This document shows positions 11,112 through 21,498 of a DNA stretch of 64,000 nt, piece after piece. The notes beneath the pieces are model-generated. The model was given only the letters and a program-made list of their open reading frames with translations. It was not told the DNA's origin and did not search any database. The stretch is from Siderastrea siderea (Eukaryota > Cnidaria > Anthozoa > Scleractinia > Rhizangiidae), in the NCBI GenBank assembly GCA_964030785.1, contig OZ034968.1, positions 49,917,230 to 49,981,229 of the forward strand, given 5' to 3'. The position numbers and the translations under genes are program-made. How positions within the stretch are numbered: the stretch's first letter is position 1; each line of letters opens with the position of its first letter.

Positions 11112-11696
11112 TTTTGCTCTTGGCGGCATCGGTGGGCTCGGCATTCTCGGCATCGGTGGTCTCGTCATTCTCGGCATCGGTGGTCTCGGCATTCTTGGCA
11201 TCGGTGGTTGGCATTCTCGGCATCGGTGGTGTCTGGGGTCTAAGGTACAGAGTACCCACCAACCAAGTTTTGGATGACTTTTCTGTCGTCACCGAATATT
11301 TTTGGGTTGCTTCGTCGATATCCACCACCTTAACATTAAGGAAATGATTCTTCCATTTGGCCATATATTCAAACTTGTCCATACTTATTATATCGTCTTC
11401 ACTGACTTTCTTGGGCGGGCTCTTGGGTTTCTTGGGTTTTGTTTGTTTGGATGTTTTCTTGGATACACTTGGCAGACCTTCTAAGGGTTCTCTGTAGTCC
11501 TTGGGAACTGCCTTTCCCCCGGAACCTGCCTCACAGAAGCCACCTTTGAACCAGATGGTTGAAGACCAAATCTCCTTCCCCTCTGCTGTCACGAGGCAAA
11601 ACTGCCCTGTCATACTGTCACATGCCAGTGTTTTCATTGTACCTAAGACATTTTTTTTAGCCTCATGGTCTCTGATATGGTACCACAGTGGTCGTG
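11112..11696 (-). CDS. 585-nt exon of unrecognised gene with Tudor-like segment
   Basis: On the minus strand an acceptor (CTAATATCTTTTCAG) opens the exon at 11696 and an AAAAGTAAGC donor closes it at 11112; the phases fit the next exons. The product reads ARPLWYHIRDHEAKK..., then ACDSMTGQFCLVTAEGKEIW, a Lys/Pro/Ser-rich linker, then DKFEYMAKWKNHFLNVKVVD...YSV...SSKTWLVGTLYLRP, then TTDAENAE-type repeats. The second half has the beta-strand spacing of a Tudor/Agenet-like chromatin-reader fold; that is inference from pattern, not a family match. The 5' exon is not identified, because the upstream sequence is satellite. A broken copy lies at 18434-18905. Confidence 0.55.
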
Positions 11697-11734
11697 CTGA
11701 AAAGATATTAGAATAAATATTAAATAATTGATAT

Positions 11735-12806
11735 GATTGACCCATGGGTTCATGCTAGTAACTTGTTGAAATCCAGTAAAAACTCTTGGAACTAACAGGA
11801 CATGGTTGGCATAGCTTGAGTGATATGATCGACCCATGGGTGCATGCTAGTAATTTTATGAAATCCAGTAAAAACTCTTGGTAACTAACAGGACATGGTT
11901 GGCATTGCTCTGGTGATATTGGAAACTAATTCGACCCATGGGTTCATCCTAGGAATTTGTGTAAAACCCGTGGAAAGTCTTGGGAACTAACAGGACTTGG
12001 TGGGCAGAGCTTCAATGGTACCGGAAACTTATTTGACCCATGGGTTCATCATAGAACTTTGTTTAAACCCAGTGAAAACTCTTGGAAACTGACAGGACAT
12101 GGTTGGCATAGCTTGGGTGATATTGGAAACTAATTGGACCCATGGGTTCATCCCAGGAATTTGTTTAAACCAAGTGAAAACTCTTGGAACTAGCGGGATA
12201 TGGTTGTTGTTGCATGAGTAATAATGAAAATTAATTTGACCCATGGGTTCATCATAGAACTTTGTTTAAACCCAGTGAAAACTCTTGGGAACTAGCGGCA
12301 CATGGTTGGTGTAGCTTGACTGATACAGAAAACTAATTTGACCCATGGGTTCATCATAGAACTTTGAAAACTCTTGGGAACTAGCGGGACATGGTGGGCA
12401 GAGCTTCAATGGCATGGCTTCAATTTGACCCATGGGTTCATGCTAGTGTTGAAATCCAGTAAAAACTCCTGGGAACTAACAGGACATGGTTGGCATAGCT
12501 AGGGTGATATGGTTGACCCATGGGTTCATGCTAGTAATTTGTTGAAATCCAGTAAAAACTCTTGAGAACTAACAGGACATGGTTGGCATAGCTTTGGTGA
12601 TATTGGAAACTAATTTGACCCATGGGTTCATGCCAGTAATTTGATGAAATCCAGTAAAAACTCTTGGTAACTAACAGGACATGGTTGGCATAGCTTTGGT
12701 GATATTGGAAACTAATTTGACCCATGGGTTCATGCCAGTAATTTGATGAAATCCAGTAAAAACTCTTGGTAACTAACAGGACATGGTCGGCATAGCTTGG
12801 GTGATA
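11735..12806 (-). repeat. 102-bp satellite array, inverted orientation
   Basis: About ten units reading GACCCATGGGTTCATGCTAG, with all three monomer types. It ends at GCTTGGGTGATA, where the composite element starts. The joined sequence across that element (GGGTGATA to TATTGGAAACTA at 17342) restores a normal unit. Confidence 0.85.
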
Positions 12807-12899
12807 CAGTAAACACCCGCATATAAGAACACATGATTTCGGAGGTCAGGCTGATCGGGTTCTTATTTAATGGGTGCTTAGTGACAAATCAGCCTCAAA

Positions 12900-14275
12900 G
12901 TGTTCTTAAAATGTTCTTAAATTTTTAAATTAGTAATACTACCCAAAAATGCCCCTAGATGTAAAGTTAGCATAAATTAATAAATATTCTTTGATTTTAA
13001 TGATCACAATCAATACTGTATCATTGAGCCTATAGATGAGATGACTGGCTGTCCTTCATTATAGGTAATGATGAATAAATACACTACTGTGTCACACAAT
13101 CCAAGGTTTACGTTATCCCCGGCTATTTTTAGCTTGGTGTTTTTTCCCCTACTAATGACGCAACACTTGCAGGTTCGGACACACTCAGTTGTTTATCTCA
13201 GCAAATATTTAATTTTCCTTCAAATCTCTGAACTCGCTTCGATGAAACAGCCAAAAAATTCACTTTATAATTGCCTAGATCCACAAGAAAAAGTCGCAAA
13301 ATTGCTAAGTAATTATTGACTGTCGCTTATGGCAAAATAAACTTGCAAAGTAAACACAATCTTATTTGTCACCTATACATAGTGAAAGTGAAAGCTGAAC
13401 ATCAGCGCATTCCATGGCTGACGTAATACCTTTTTTAGTGTATTCAAAATTTCCTTTGAATCCAACACTTCGATAAAGCCAAAAGAAAATATCCTTTATA
13501 CACAATAAAGAAAACAATATCCATAACATGTTCCATACATTAATGTTTTAACAGCTTTTGGCGATTAAACATCACAGGTTGCGTGATTGAAAGTCCTGAT
13601 CAGAATTTGCCTGAGCGGAGGTTTGGGTCTGGTCACCGACAAAAGAAAATTATAATAAGAAGAAATGCTGTGCAGAGCAAGAACCATGCTTGGCCCATGG
13701 CCACACGGTTAATAAGTGTTTAATGAGTTCTTTTTATCTGATAAAGACACAGCTTAACTCTACATCCAATTTTCTAGGCCAAAATAACCCCAAATCTAAA
13801 TAGTATAGTGCAAGAATGAGTTGATCTACATTAAAAGATTTTGAAGCCGTTTAATAAATTCGCAGCTCGTGTTTCATCAAGTGTAAAACACTTGGCTGCG
13901 CCTTGTGTTTTAAACTTGATAAAACGCTGCTGCCCATTTATTAAACATACCTTAAAAATGTTCAAACCAAAAATATTGTGCAAGCATGTACAGACCAAAA
14001 GAAATATCCTGCACAGCTGGGAGAATGTAAACATAAAATAGAGCAGCTAAAATTTCTGCACCCACCCCCCCCCCCCCCCAATCAAAAATCTAATATATAG
14101 TATTGAAAATATGTGAAATAATGTATTGCAAGCATAATTGGCCTGCTGTGCACGTATACATTATAAGCACTGTTGCCAGGTCACATATATGCAGCCATCC
14201 ATGACTGGACACAGGCCAGGAGAGTGATGGAAAATGCTGCCTTTCTAATCTATAAAATCTTTAAATTAGCCTTAC
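12900..14275. other. Single-copy sequence inside the composite element, no gene recognised
   Basis: AT-rich. An 83-residue ORF at 13068-13319 (MMNKYTTVSHNPRF...) has no recognisable motif and no splice context. A hairpin region at about 13863-13932 pairs CTCGTGTTTCATCAAG with CTTGATAAAACGCTG. A C run lies at about 14062-14078. Confidence 0.35.
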
Positions 14276-14335
14276 CTGCACCATTAACAGCAAATTCAGA
14301 CTTGTTTGAGTCACTGTCTTCATTTGGCGTGGAAA
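14276..14335 (-). CDS. 60-nt exon of zinc-finger gene
   Basis: Minus-strand acceptor TCTTTTTAAG, exon encoding STPNEDSDSNKSEFAVNGA, then a CAG/GTAAGG donor. It enters in phase 1 and leaves in phase 1, matching the donor of the exon at 14962-15151. Acidic and serine-rich, probably a linker. Further exons downstream were not identified. Confidence 0.45.
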
Positions 14336-14445
14336 CTTAAAAAGAGACAGATAATATTACCTGATCAGACATTAGTAAGATTGCACACCATAATTTTTTT
14401 TATTATAATGCAAGTACAAATTAAGACTGCAGCTGTAAATTAATA

Positions 14446-14913
14446 CAGTTAAGAACCCCTATTAAGTGGTCACCCTCTATTAAACAGCCAGTTGTCAAAG
14501 TCCTGAAACTATTGTCAGTATAATACTGTAGATAAAACCTTTATTTAGCGGTCACCTCTATTAAGTGGCCGCTGCCACCTTTTGGCCGTCCAGATGAGTG
14601 TTCTTCTATTGTTTATTCTATTGTTTATTCCTCTTATTTAGTGACCAGCAAGACTGTACATAATAAATAAAGTTTAGCTTTGTCTTCAACAAGATCTGAC
14701 AGACAAGAGTCTAGAATAGAAAGTAACTACAAAAAATTATTCAAACACAAGTTTGCTACCATCTTCATGTGATTCCGTGATTCCTTTTTACGCTATTTTG
14801 TACTGAAATAAAGTGACCTTTCCAAAAGGCCTAATGCTAATTTCTGACGAACCCCTATTAAGCGGCCAACCTCTCATTTCCCCAAGGGTGGCCACTTAAT
14901 AGGGGTTCTACTG
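14446..14913. mobile_element. TA-flanked MITE, about 468 bp
   Basis: The left end is CAGTTAAGAACCCCTATTAA and the right end, inverted, CAGTAGAACCCCTATTAAGT. TA lies on each side (14444-14445, 14914-14915). Related AGTGGTCACC...GGTGGCCACT words continue inwards. No coding capacity. A Tc1/mariner-type non-autonomous element sitting in the intron between the two zinc-finger exons. Confidence 0.7.
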
Positions 14914-14961
14914 TACAAATCCAATTGGAAAAGAGAATTTCACTTGCATTAGTACATGTAC

Positions 14962-15151
14962 CTGAAGGCAATGAAGACAACACTGAATGTGAACAATTCT
15001 TGCAAATGTACACAGGAGGTGAAAAGTCATCTTCCTCATGTGCAGCTGAGCATGATGGAAAAGTGCAGATAACCTTTCTGCACTTATTACAGGAATGTTT
15101 ATATACCACTTCCCGGGAACACATGTAGCAGCTGTTGCCTGCAGTTGCTGT
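14962..15151 (-). CDS. Cysteine-rich zinc-finger exon
   Basis: On the minus strand the exon lies between an acceptor (TCATGATCAG) and a CCTTCAG/GTACAT donor. It encodes TATAGNSCYMCSREVVYKHS followed by CNKC, two further cysteines (VICTFPSC), a histidine and a final CKNC. The C-x2-C ... H-x-C-x2-C ... C ... C ... H ... C-x2-C pattern fits a cross-braced binuclear zinc domain of PHD/FYVE/ZZ type; which one I cannot say. The next exon at 14276-14335 is in phase. The gene lies inside the candidate composite element, so it may be cargo or a captured fragment. The 5' exon was not identified; the reading frame runs upstream to an ATG at 15208, but a good acceptor precedes the cysteine-rich part. Confidence 0.5.
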
Positions 15152-15455
15152 CTGATCATGAGCTGTGATAATAACAGAATAAAGTCCAATTAATTCATTA
15201 CTGAACACAGGCTTTTGTTCTAGAAGGAAACAAACCTAATCTTAATACATAATTATACCATAACTTTATAGAAAATTATTCCCATAGCAAAAGATGAGTT
15301 GAAAAGATGAGTCAACCTCTTCTGTTATTGGCATAATACAAATTTAAATAGGACATAAATGTAAACTAGGTATATGTATTTCATGTAGCATAATGAACAG
15401 TACTGCATGAACGGCATTGCTTTGTAGTGAATATTCAGATATTCTTTTAATTGTT

Positions 15456-15690
15456 AAACACGGAGCGAGCCTATAAAAGGGCCCCATCAAGAACTTTGTT
15501 GGCTTCAATTTTAAAAAGTCGTGTCAGAGTAACTGTAATGAAACAGAAGAGCACCGTAAAATTTTGCTTATAAACACAGAGCGAGCCTACAAAAAGGCCC
15601 CAGTCTAGCACTTTGCTGGCTTCAATTTTAAAAAGCGGTGTCAGAGTAACAGTCATGAAACAAAAAGAGCTCCACAAATTTTACTTTTTG
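15456..15690. repeat. 116-bp tandem duplication
   Basis: Two imperfect copies of a unit with AGCGAGCCTA, AAGGGCCCC, TTGGCTTCAATTTTAAAAAG and GTGTCAGAGTAAC, 116 bp apart. No function apparent. Confidence 0.6.
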
Positions 15691-16712
15691 AATGCGATCC
15701 CAGTTCTACAAATAATCATTTCCATACAAGCTAAAAGAAAATTTAAACAGAATTTATGCAATAATCCTGAAAATTCAAAATTCATGTTGACCACGCACAA
15801 ACACTGTTATGGCATGAAAGCTCAAATAGATAATGCTGAACACATCAATGACAATCATTCAGTATTTTGATTTTTTGGGTCAAGAATCCAAACAACAAGT
15901 ATAGTGATACTTTGGAATCAATCTGTAGCTTTCAAAATGTATGAATGAATGACAACTTTATTTAAACACGATAAAATATCAGTACAATAATAGAAAAAAT
16001 ATATACATGTGAAACAGGAGAGGACACTCTTAACACGTGTTCTTGTTATAATGTCGTGAAACGGGAACAACAACCAAAACATTGCATTGTGGTCATGTGC
16101 CAATTGAATATTTAACTATGTTGAACAGCATCCTATTCGTCAGCAAAATATTGGACTGAAATCATCCAGGCAACTTTTTTTCTTTTTTTTTATTAAAAAG
16201 ATAATAAAAGAGGAGCATAATAGTTTATAAGTTCAGGTGTCAATGTGTCAGATTTTCCACTTTGTATTTAAGATTGAGTTTGTTGCTAAAATCAGTCAGA
16301 CAAAGTAAGCTGTTATTTAGCTTACATGAATATATATAGTATTTCATGAAGAGGAGGGTGTAATTGACTTTTCTCTCTAGCACGGGGTTGTTTGGGTATT
16401 TACAGGTTGAAAAGCAATTAAACATGGCACCATCTTCATTCATTTAAAAGGAATATCTCCAAGTCTGAGATATTCAAAGCAGTGGGAAATAATTACATGG
16501 AAAATTGACTACAAAGCCTTTATCAATTGACAAAAAATATTTTCAAGATATGGAGCTAAAGGCATTAAAAGATCATAAACACAATTTCATGTACAGTGGT
16601 CTTGTACATTGTGTGGCCATGAAAAACTGCATGTGGCAGATCAGGGCTGCAAATAATTTTTTCGCTTGAAAGGACAAAAATGAATGTAAGAGCACAGGAG
16701 CTGAGAGAGATA
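15691..16712. other. AT-rich spacer, no gene recognised
   Basis: Only short, motif-free ORFs on both strands and A/T runs (for example about 16170-16195). Nothing else supported. Confidence 0.35.
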
Positions 16713-17341
16713 CAGTAAAAACCCGCGTATAAGAACACCTATTTTGGCAGTTCAGGCTGATTTGGTTCTTATATAAAGGGTTATAATCTGCAAAATCAGC
16801 CTGTAAGTGTTCTTAAGTGTTCTTAAAAAAAGTTTCTTAAAATAAGGAACATATTAGGCTATCAATAGATGAAATCAATATATATGCACACAATTGTATT
16901 TTAATTTTAATAAAATTGATAAATCAAGGCAATACTGTACTGTAATTGGGGTGGAACTATTATGTGTGCAATGAAAAGTAGTGTTGATCTTTGATATTTT
17001 TCCATATAAGAACAACTTTCATTTTTCAGGCTGAATGTGTTCTTATATAAATGGTACTTTATTTCGGTGACATGGGAAACAAAGAATTATGATTCCATGT
17101 ATAGTCACACAGAATTAAATAGCACCCCTTCCCCCCTCCCTTATACAATTAGAAAGAAAGGAAGATGTATTTAGGTCTGGTCATTTTTGAAGAAGTCCTT
17201 GTGAATCCTGCTGTCTAGGCGATTTCATCCTTAACTTTCATTTTTCAGGCTGAATGTGTTCTTATATAAATGGTACTTTATTTCCTAAAATCAGGCCTGG
17301 GTGTTCTTAATCCACATGTTCTTATACGCGGGTTTTTACTG
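16713..17341. mobile_element. CAGT-ended MITE, 629 bp, TA target duplication
   Basis: Perfect 25-bp terminal inverted repeats beginning CAGTAAAAACCCGCGTATAA, with TA at 16711-16712 and 17342-17343. Internally a GTTCTTATATAA-type word recurs and a segment of about 50 bp (CATTTTTCAGGCTGAATGTG...) is present twice (about 17018 and 17239). No coding capacity. Tc1/mariner-type by ends and target. The same family supplies the left end at 12807 and the scrap at 19934-19945. Confidence 0.75.
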
Positions 17342-18433
17342 TATTGGAAACTAATTGGACCCATGGGTTCATCCCAAGAATTTGTTTAAACCCAGTGAAA
17401 ACTCTTGGGAACTAGCGGGACATGGTGGGCAGAGCTTCAGTGGCATGGCTTAAATTTGACCCATGGGTTCATGCTAGTAGTTTGTTGAAATCCAGTAAAA
17501 ACTCCTGAGAACTAACAGGACATCGTTGGCATAGCTTGGATGATATGGTTGACCCATGGGTTCATGCTAGTAATTTGTTGAAATCCAGTAAAAACTCTTG
17601 GTAACTAACATTACATTGTTGACATAGCTTGGGTGATATGGTTGACCCATTGGTTCATGCTAGTAATTTGTTGAAATCCAGTAAAAGTTCTTGGTAACTA
17701 ACAGGACATGATTGGCATAGCCAATTTGGATTTCAACAAATTACTAGCATGAAAACATGGGTCAACCATATCACCCAAGCTATGTCAGCAATGTCCTGTT
17801 AGTTACCAAGAGTTTTTACTTGATTTCAACAAACTTATTTCAGCTACCATTGAAGCTCTGCCCATCAAATCCCACGGGGTTTAAACAAATTGCTAGGATG
17901 AACCCATGGGTCGAATTAGTTTCTAATATTATTTCCAATATCACCAAAGCTATGCCAACCATGTCCTGGGTTTAAACAAATTCCTAGGATGAACCCATGG
18001 GTCAATTAAGTTCCAGGTACCATTGAAGCTCTGCCCATCAAATATCGTTACTTCCCAAGAGTTTGTAATGGGTTTAAACAAATTACTAGCATGAACCCAT
18101 GGTTCAAATAAGTTCCCGGTACCATTGAAGCTCTGCCCACCAAGTTGCGTTAGTTCCCAAGAGTTTTCACGGGGTTTAAGCAAATTGCTAGCATGAACCC
18201 ATGGGTCGAATAAGTTTCCAATATCACCAAAGCTATGCCAACCATGTCCTGTTAGTTACCAAGAGTTTTTACTGGATTTCAACAAATTACTAGGATGAAC
18301 CCATGGGTCAAATAAGTTTGTTGAAATCCAGTAAAAACTCCCAAGCTATGCCAACCATGTCCTGTTAGTTACCAAGAGTTTTTACTGGATTTCAACAAAT
18401 TACTAAGCTATGCCAACCATGTCCTGTTAGTTC
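17342..18433. repeat. 102-bp satellite, minus then plus orientation
   Basis: Inverted units to about 17727, then a switch at AGCCAATTTGGATTTCAAC and plus-orientation units to 18433. 17331-18290 is duplicated at 19934-20904. Confidence 0.85.
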
Positions 18434-18905
18434 GGTGGTCTCTGGGGTCTAAGGTACAGAGTATCCACCAACCAAGTTTTGGATGACTTTTCTGTCATCA
18501 CCGAATATTTTTGGGTTGCTTCGTCGATATCCACCACCTTAACATTAAGGAAATGATTCTTCCGTTTGGCCATATATTCAAACTTGTCCATACTTATTAT
18601 ATCGTCTTCACTGACTTTCTTGGGCGGGCTCTTGGGTTTCTTGGGTTTTGTTCGATTGGATGTTTTCTTGGATACACTTGGCAGACCTTCTAAGGGTTCT
18701 CTGTAGTCCTTGGGAACTGCCTTTCCCCCGGAACCTGCCTCACAGAAGCCACCTTTGAACCAGATGGTTGAAGACCAAATCTCCTTCCCCTCTGCTGTCA
18801 CGAGGCAAAACTGCCCTGTCGTACTGTCACATGCCAGTGTTTTCATTGTACCTAAGACATTTTTTTTAGCCTCATGGTCTCTGATATGGTACCACAGTGG
18901 TCGTG
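18434..18905 (-). pseudogene. Truncated copy of the 585-nt Tudor-like exon
   Basis: Same acceptor and coding sequence as 11112-11696 up to LYLRPQ, with a few substitutions (K/R, T/M, G/D). It breaks into satellite at 18434, where a stop follows within three codons. The repeat-coding end and donor are missing. Confidence 0.75.
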
Positions 18906-19140
18906 CTGAAAAGATATTAGAATAAATATTAAATAATTGATATTAAATATTCCCAGCAAACACATAACGTAATAATTACGTGTTTAACTGGTTACATTCT
19001 GGTTATGTTTGGTAGTTTGTGTGGGCGCTGCCCGAGGCTGCCCGAAACTGGACTACGATCAATACGGCACTAACAATAAACTACACAAAAACTAAATGCC
19101 TATAGGCTTAACTATAAATACCAGTATACGAAAAGACGCT
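18906..19140. other. Short single-copy spacer
   Basis: AT-rich with one GCTGCCCGAGGCTGCCCGA repeat at about 19028. No gene seen. Confidence 0.3.
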
Positions 19141-19504
19141 CAAAAAACGCCAAATTTTTCTTTCTGAAGTTAAATCATAAATACATGAAACATCTCACAC
19201 AACAATTTAATTTTGGGGTTCTTGGTCTCCGAGTCGACTTTTCTTTCTGAAGTTAAATCATCCTCATAGTTCATCCTCATTCCTCATCTGGATCCAGCCA
19301 AAAGTCCGTAGAACTCAGCGAAACTCTGGATCCAGCACACAACAATTTAATTTCAAAATAATTTGTTGATTATTTTGTTGATTATTTTGTTGATTTAGTT
19401 GATTATTTTGTTGATTAAGTTAAATCATAAATACATGAAACATCTCACATAACAATGTTTGTTGATTATTATTTTTTTATTTGCGTAGATGACCCTAAGC
19501 TTAC

Positions 19505-19645
19505 TTTTGCTCTTGGCGGCATCGGCCTCGTAGTTGACAGGGGGTTCCTCAAAGTCCAAGCCGGGTTCCAAGTCTTTGGTGCTCGATGGCCTGATGGCTG
19601 CTGCCTTGGAGTTGACAGGGGATTCCTCCGAGTCGACTTTTCTTT
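19505..19645 (-). CDS. 141-nt symmetric exon, copy 3
   Basis: Identical in boundaries and phase to the exons at 10143-10283 and 10670-10810, embedded in the same flanking sequence (about 19141-19690). It could only splice to the broken exon copy upstream, so it is probably part of a duplicated gene fragment. Confidence 0.45.
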
Positions 19646-19699
19646 CTGAAGTTAAATCATAAATACATGAAACATCTCACACAACAATTTAATTTCGGG

Positions 19700-20945
19700 G
19701 ACATTATTGCCGTTAGGGAGAAAATTACTAGCATGAACCCATGGTCAAATAAGTTCCCGGTACCATTGAAGCTATGCCTACCCAGGCTATGCCAACCATG
19801 TCCTGTTAGTAACCAAGAGTTTTCACTGAGTTAAAAAAAAATTCCTAGGATGAACCCATGGGTCAAATTAGCTTCCAATAAATTAATTGAAAATATTACC
19901 CTGGCGATACTGAGGAGTTTCGCTGAGTTCTACGGACTTTTGGGGGTTTTTACTGTATTGGAAACTAATTGGACCCATGGGTTCATCCCAAGAATTTGTT
20001 TAAACCCAGTGAAAACTCTTGGGAACTAGCGGGACATGGTGGGCAGAGCTTCAGTGGCATGGCTTAAATTTGACCCATGGGTTCATGCTAGTAGTTTGTT
20101 GAAATCCAGTAAAAACTCCTGAGAACTAACAGGACATCGTTGGCATAGCTTGGATGATATGGTTGACCCATGGGTTCATGCTAGTAATTTGTTGAAATCC
20201 AGTAAAAACTCTTGGTAACTAACATTACATTGTTGACATAGCTTGGGTGATATGGTTGACCCATTGGTTCATGCTAGTAATTTGTTGAAATCCAGTAAAA
20301 GTTCTTGGTAACTAACAGGACATGATTGGCATAGCCAATTTGGATTTCAACAAATTACTAGCATGAAAACATGGGTCAACCATATCACCCAAGCTATGTC
20401 AGCAATGTCCTGTTAGTTACCAAGAGTTTTTACTTGATTACAACAAACTTATTTCAGCTACCATTGAAGCTCTGCCCATCAAATCCCACGGGGTTTAAAC
20501 AAATTTGTAGGATGAACCCATGGGTCGAATTAGTTTCTAATATTATTTCCAATATCACCAAAGCTATGCCAACCATGTCCTGGGTTTAAACAAATTCCTA
20601 GGATGAACCCATGGGTCAAATAAGTTCCAGGTACCATTGAAGCTCTGCCCATCAAATATCGTTACTTCCCAAGAGTTTGTAATGGGTTTAAACAAATTAC
20701 TAGCATGAACCCATGGTTCAAATAAGTTCCCGGTACCATTGAAGCTCTGCCCACCAAGTTGCGTTAGTTCCCAAGAGTTTTCACGGGGTTTAAGCAAATT
20801 GCTAGCATGAACCCATGGGTCGAATAAGTTTCCAATATCACCAAAGCTATGCCAACCATGTCCTGTTAGTTACCAAGAGTTTTTACTGGATTTCAACAAA
20901 TTCCTAGGATGAACCCATGGGTCAAATTAGCTTCCAATAAATTAA
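19700..20945. repeat. 102-bp satellite with duplicated block of 17331-18290
   Basis: 19934-20904 repeats 17331-18290 with an offset of about 2,614, starting inside the MITE end (GGTTTTTACTGTA). Outside it are plus-orientation satellite scraps. Confidence 0.85.
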
Positions 20946-21236
20946 TTGAAAATATTACCCTGGCGATACTGAGGAGTTTCGCTGAGTTCTACGGACTTTT
21001 GGCTGGATCATATCTCATCTGGATCCAGCCACATTGAAAAGGTCTTTTTTCGACAAGATGTGTTTCGGCGGCAAAATTGTCCGCCATCTTGGATCCAGCA
21101 CACAACAATTTAATTTCAAAATAATTTGTTGCATTCGGCCCACTACTACAGAATGAACCCATGGTGAACCCATGTCGAACCCATGGTGAATCGACAACCA
21201 GGATATTGCCGGTGAATCTGCTCTGAATACTTACGT
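20930..21236 (+). repeat. Element D, direct copy
   Basis: Contains GAGGAGTTTCGCTGAGTTC, GGACTTTTGGCTGGATCATA, GTTTCGGCGGCAAAATTGTC and GGTGAATCTGCTCTGAATAC. An inverted near-identical copy lies at about 37917-38215. Shorter versions sit in the 520-bp tandem units at 10.3-11.0 kb. No coding sequence. Confidence 0.75.
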
Positions 21237-21239
21237 GAA

Positions 21240-21493
21240 CGTGTTTTCATTTTCTTTTCCGTTAACTTTCGACAGACTCGTACCCAGTCGTTACTCTTCG
21301 CGCGCCGCGTATCGCAAAGCCTCAAGGGGTGGACGCGATCCACGTGATCCAGCGAACAGGAGTGCGCATGCTCAATTTCAAACAACGCATTTTCTCGTGT
21401 GACTTTGCAACAACATACAACAACACAGTCGGTTCACAATTTTCGTCGGGTTTGTTAGCATCTGCAAGCTGAACAACCGACAACAGCAACACG
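21240..21493 (+). promoter_or_regulatory. Putative promoter and 5' UTR of the CR-type NTPase gene
   Basis: GC-richer than its surroundings, with CGCGCGCCGCG (about 21298), an E-box CACGTG (about 21342) and no TATA box. A run of CAACA-rich, UTR-like sequence leads to ATG at 21494. Position is inferred from the gene model. Confidence 0.35.
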
Positions 21494-21498
21494 ATGAA
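21494..21498 (+). CDS. Exon 1 (5 coding nt) of CR-type NTPase-nuclease gene
   Basis: ATGAA followed by a GTAAGC donor. Joined to exon 2 (starting GCGCTCTGG) it gives MKRSGIVHEAG in the only frame of exon 2 that is fully open and that also matches exon 3. The three phases agree across two introns, which is why I accept so small a coding exon. The intron is 5.4 kb. An ATG further upstream in another exon cannot be excluded. Confidence 0.5.

Larger units (their letters stand above)
12807..17341. mobile_element. Candidate composite DNA element (4.5 kb) inserted at a TA in the satellite
   Basis: The left end reads CAGTAAACACCCGCATATAA and the right end, inverted, CAGTAAAAACCCGCGTATAA. The left flank is satellite ending GCTTGGGTGATA; the right flank is satellite starting TATTGGAAACTAATT. 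Removing 12807-17341 with one TA gives GGGTGATATTGGAAAC, exactly the satellite consensus (compare 12114-12134). CAGT ends with a TA duplication fit Tc1/mariner-type elements. Inside are two smaller elements and exons of a zinc-finger gene. I see no transposase, so it would have moved in trans or arisen from two elements of one family. Confidence 0.55.
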
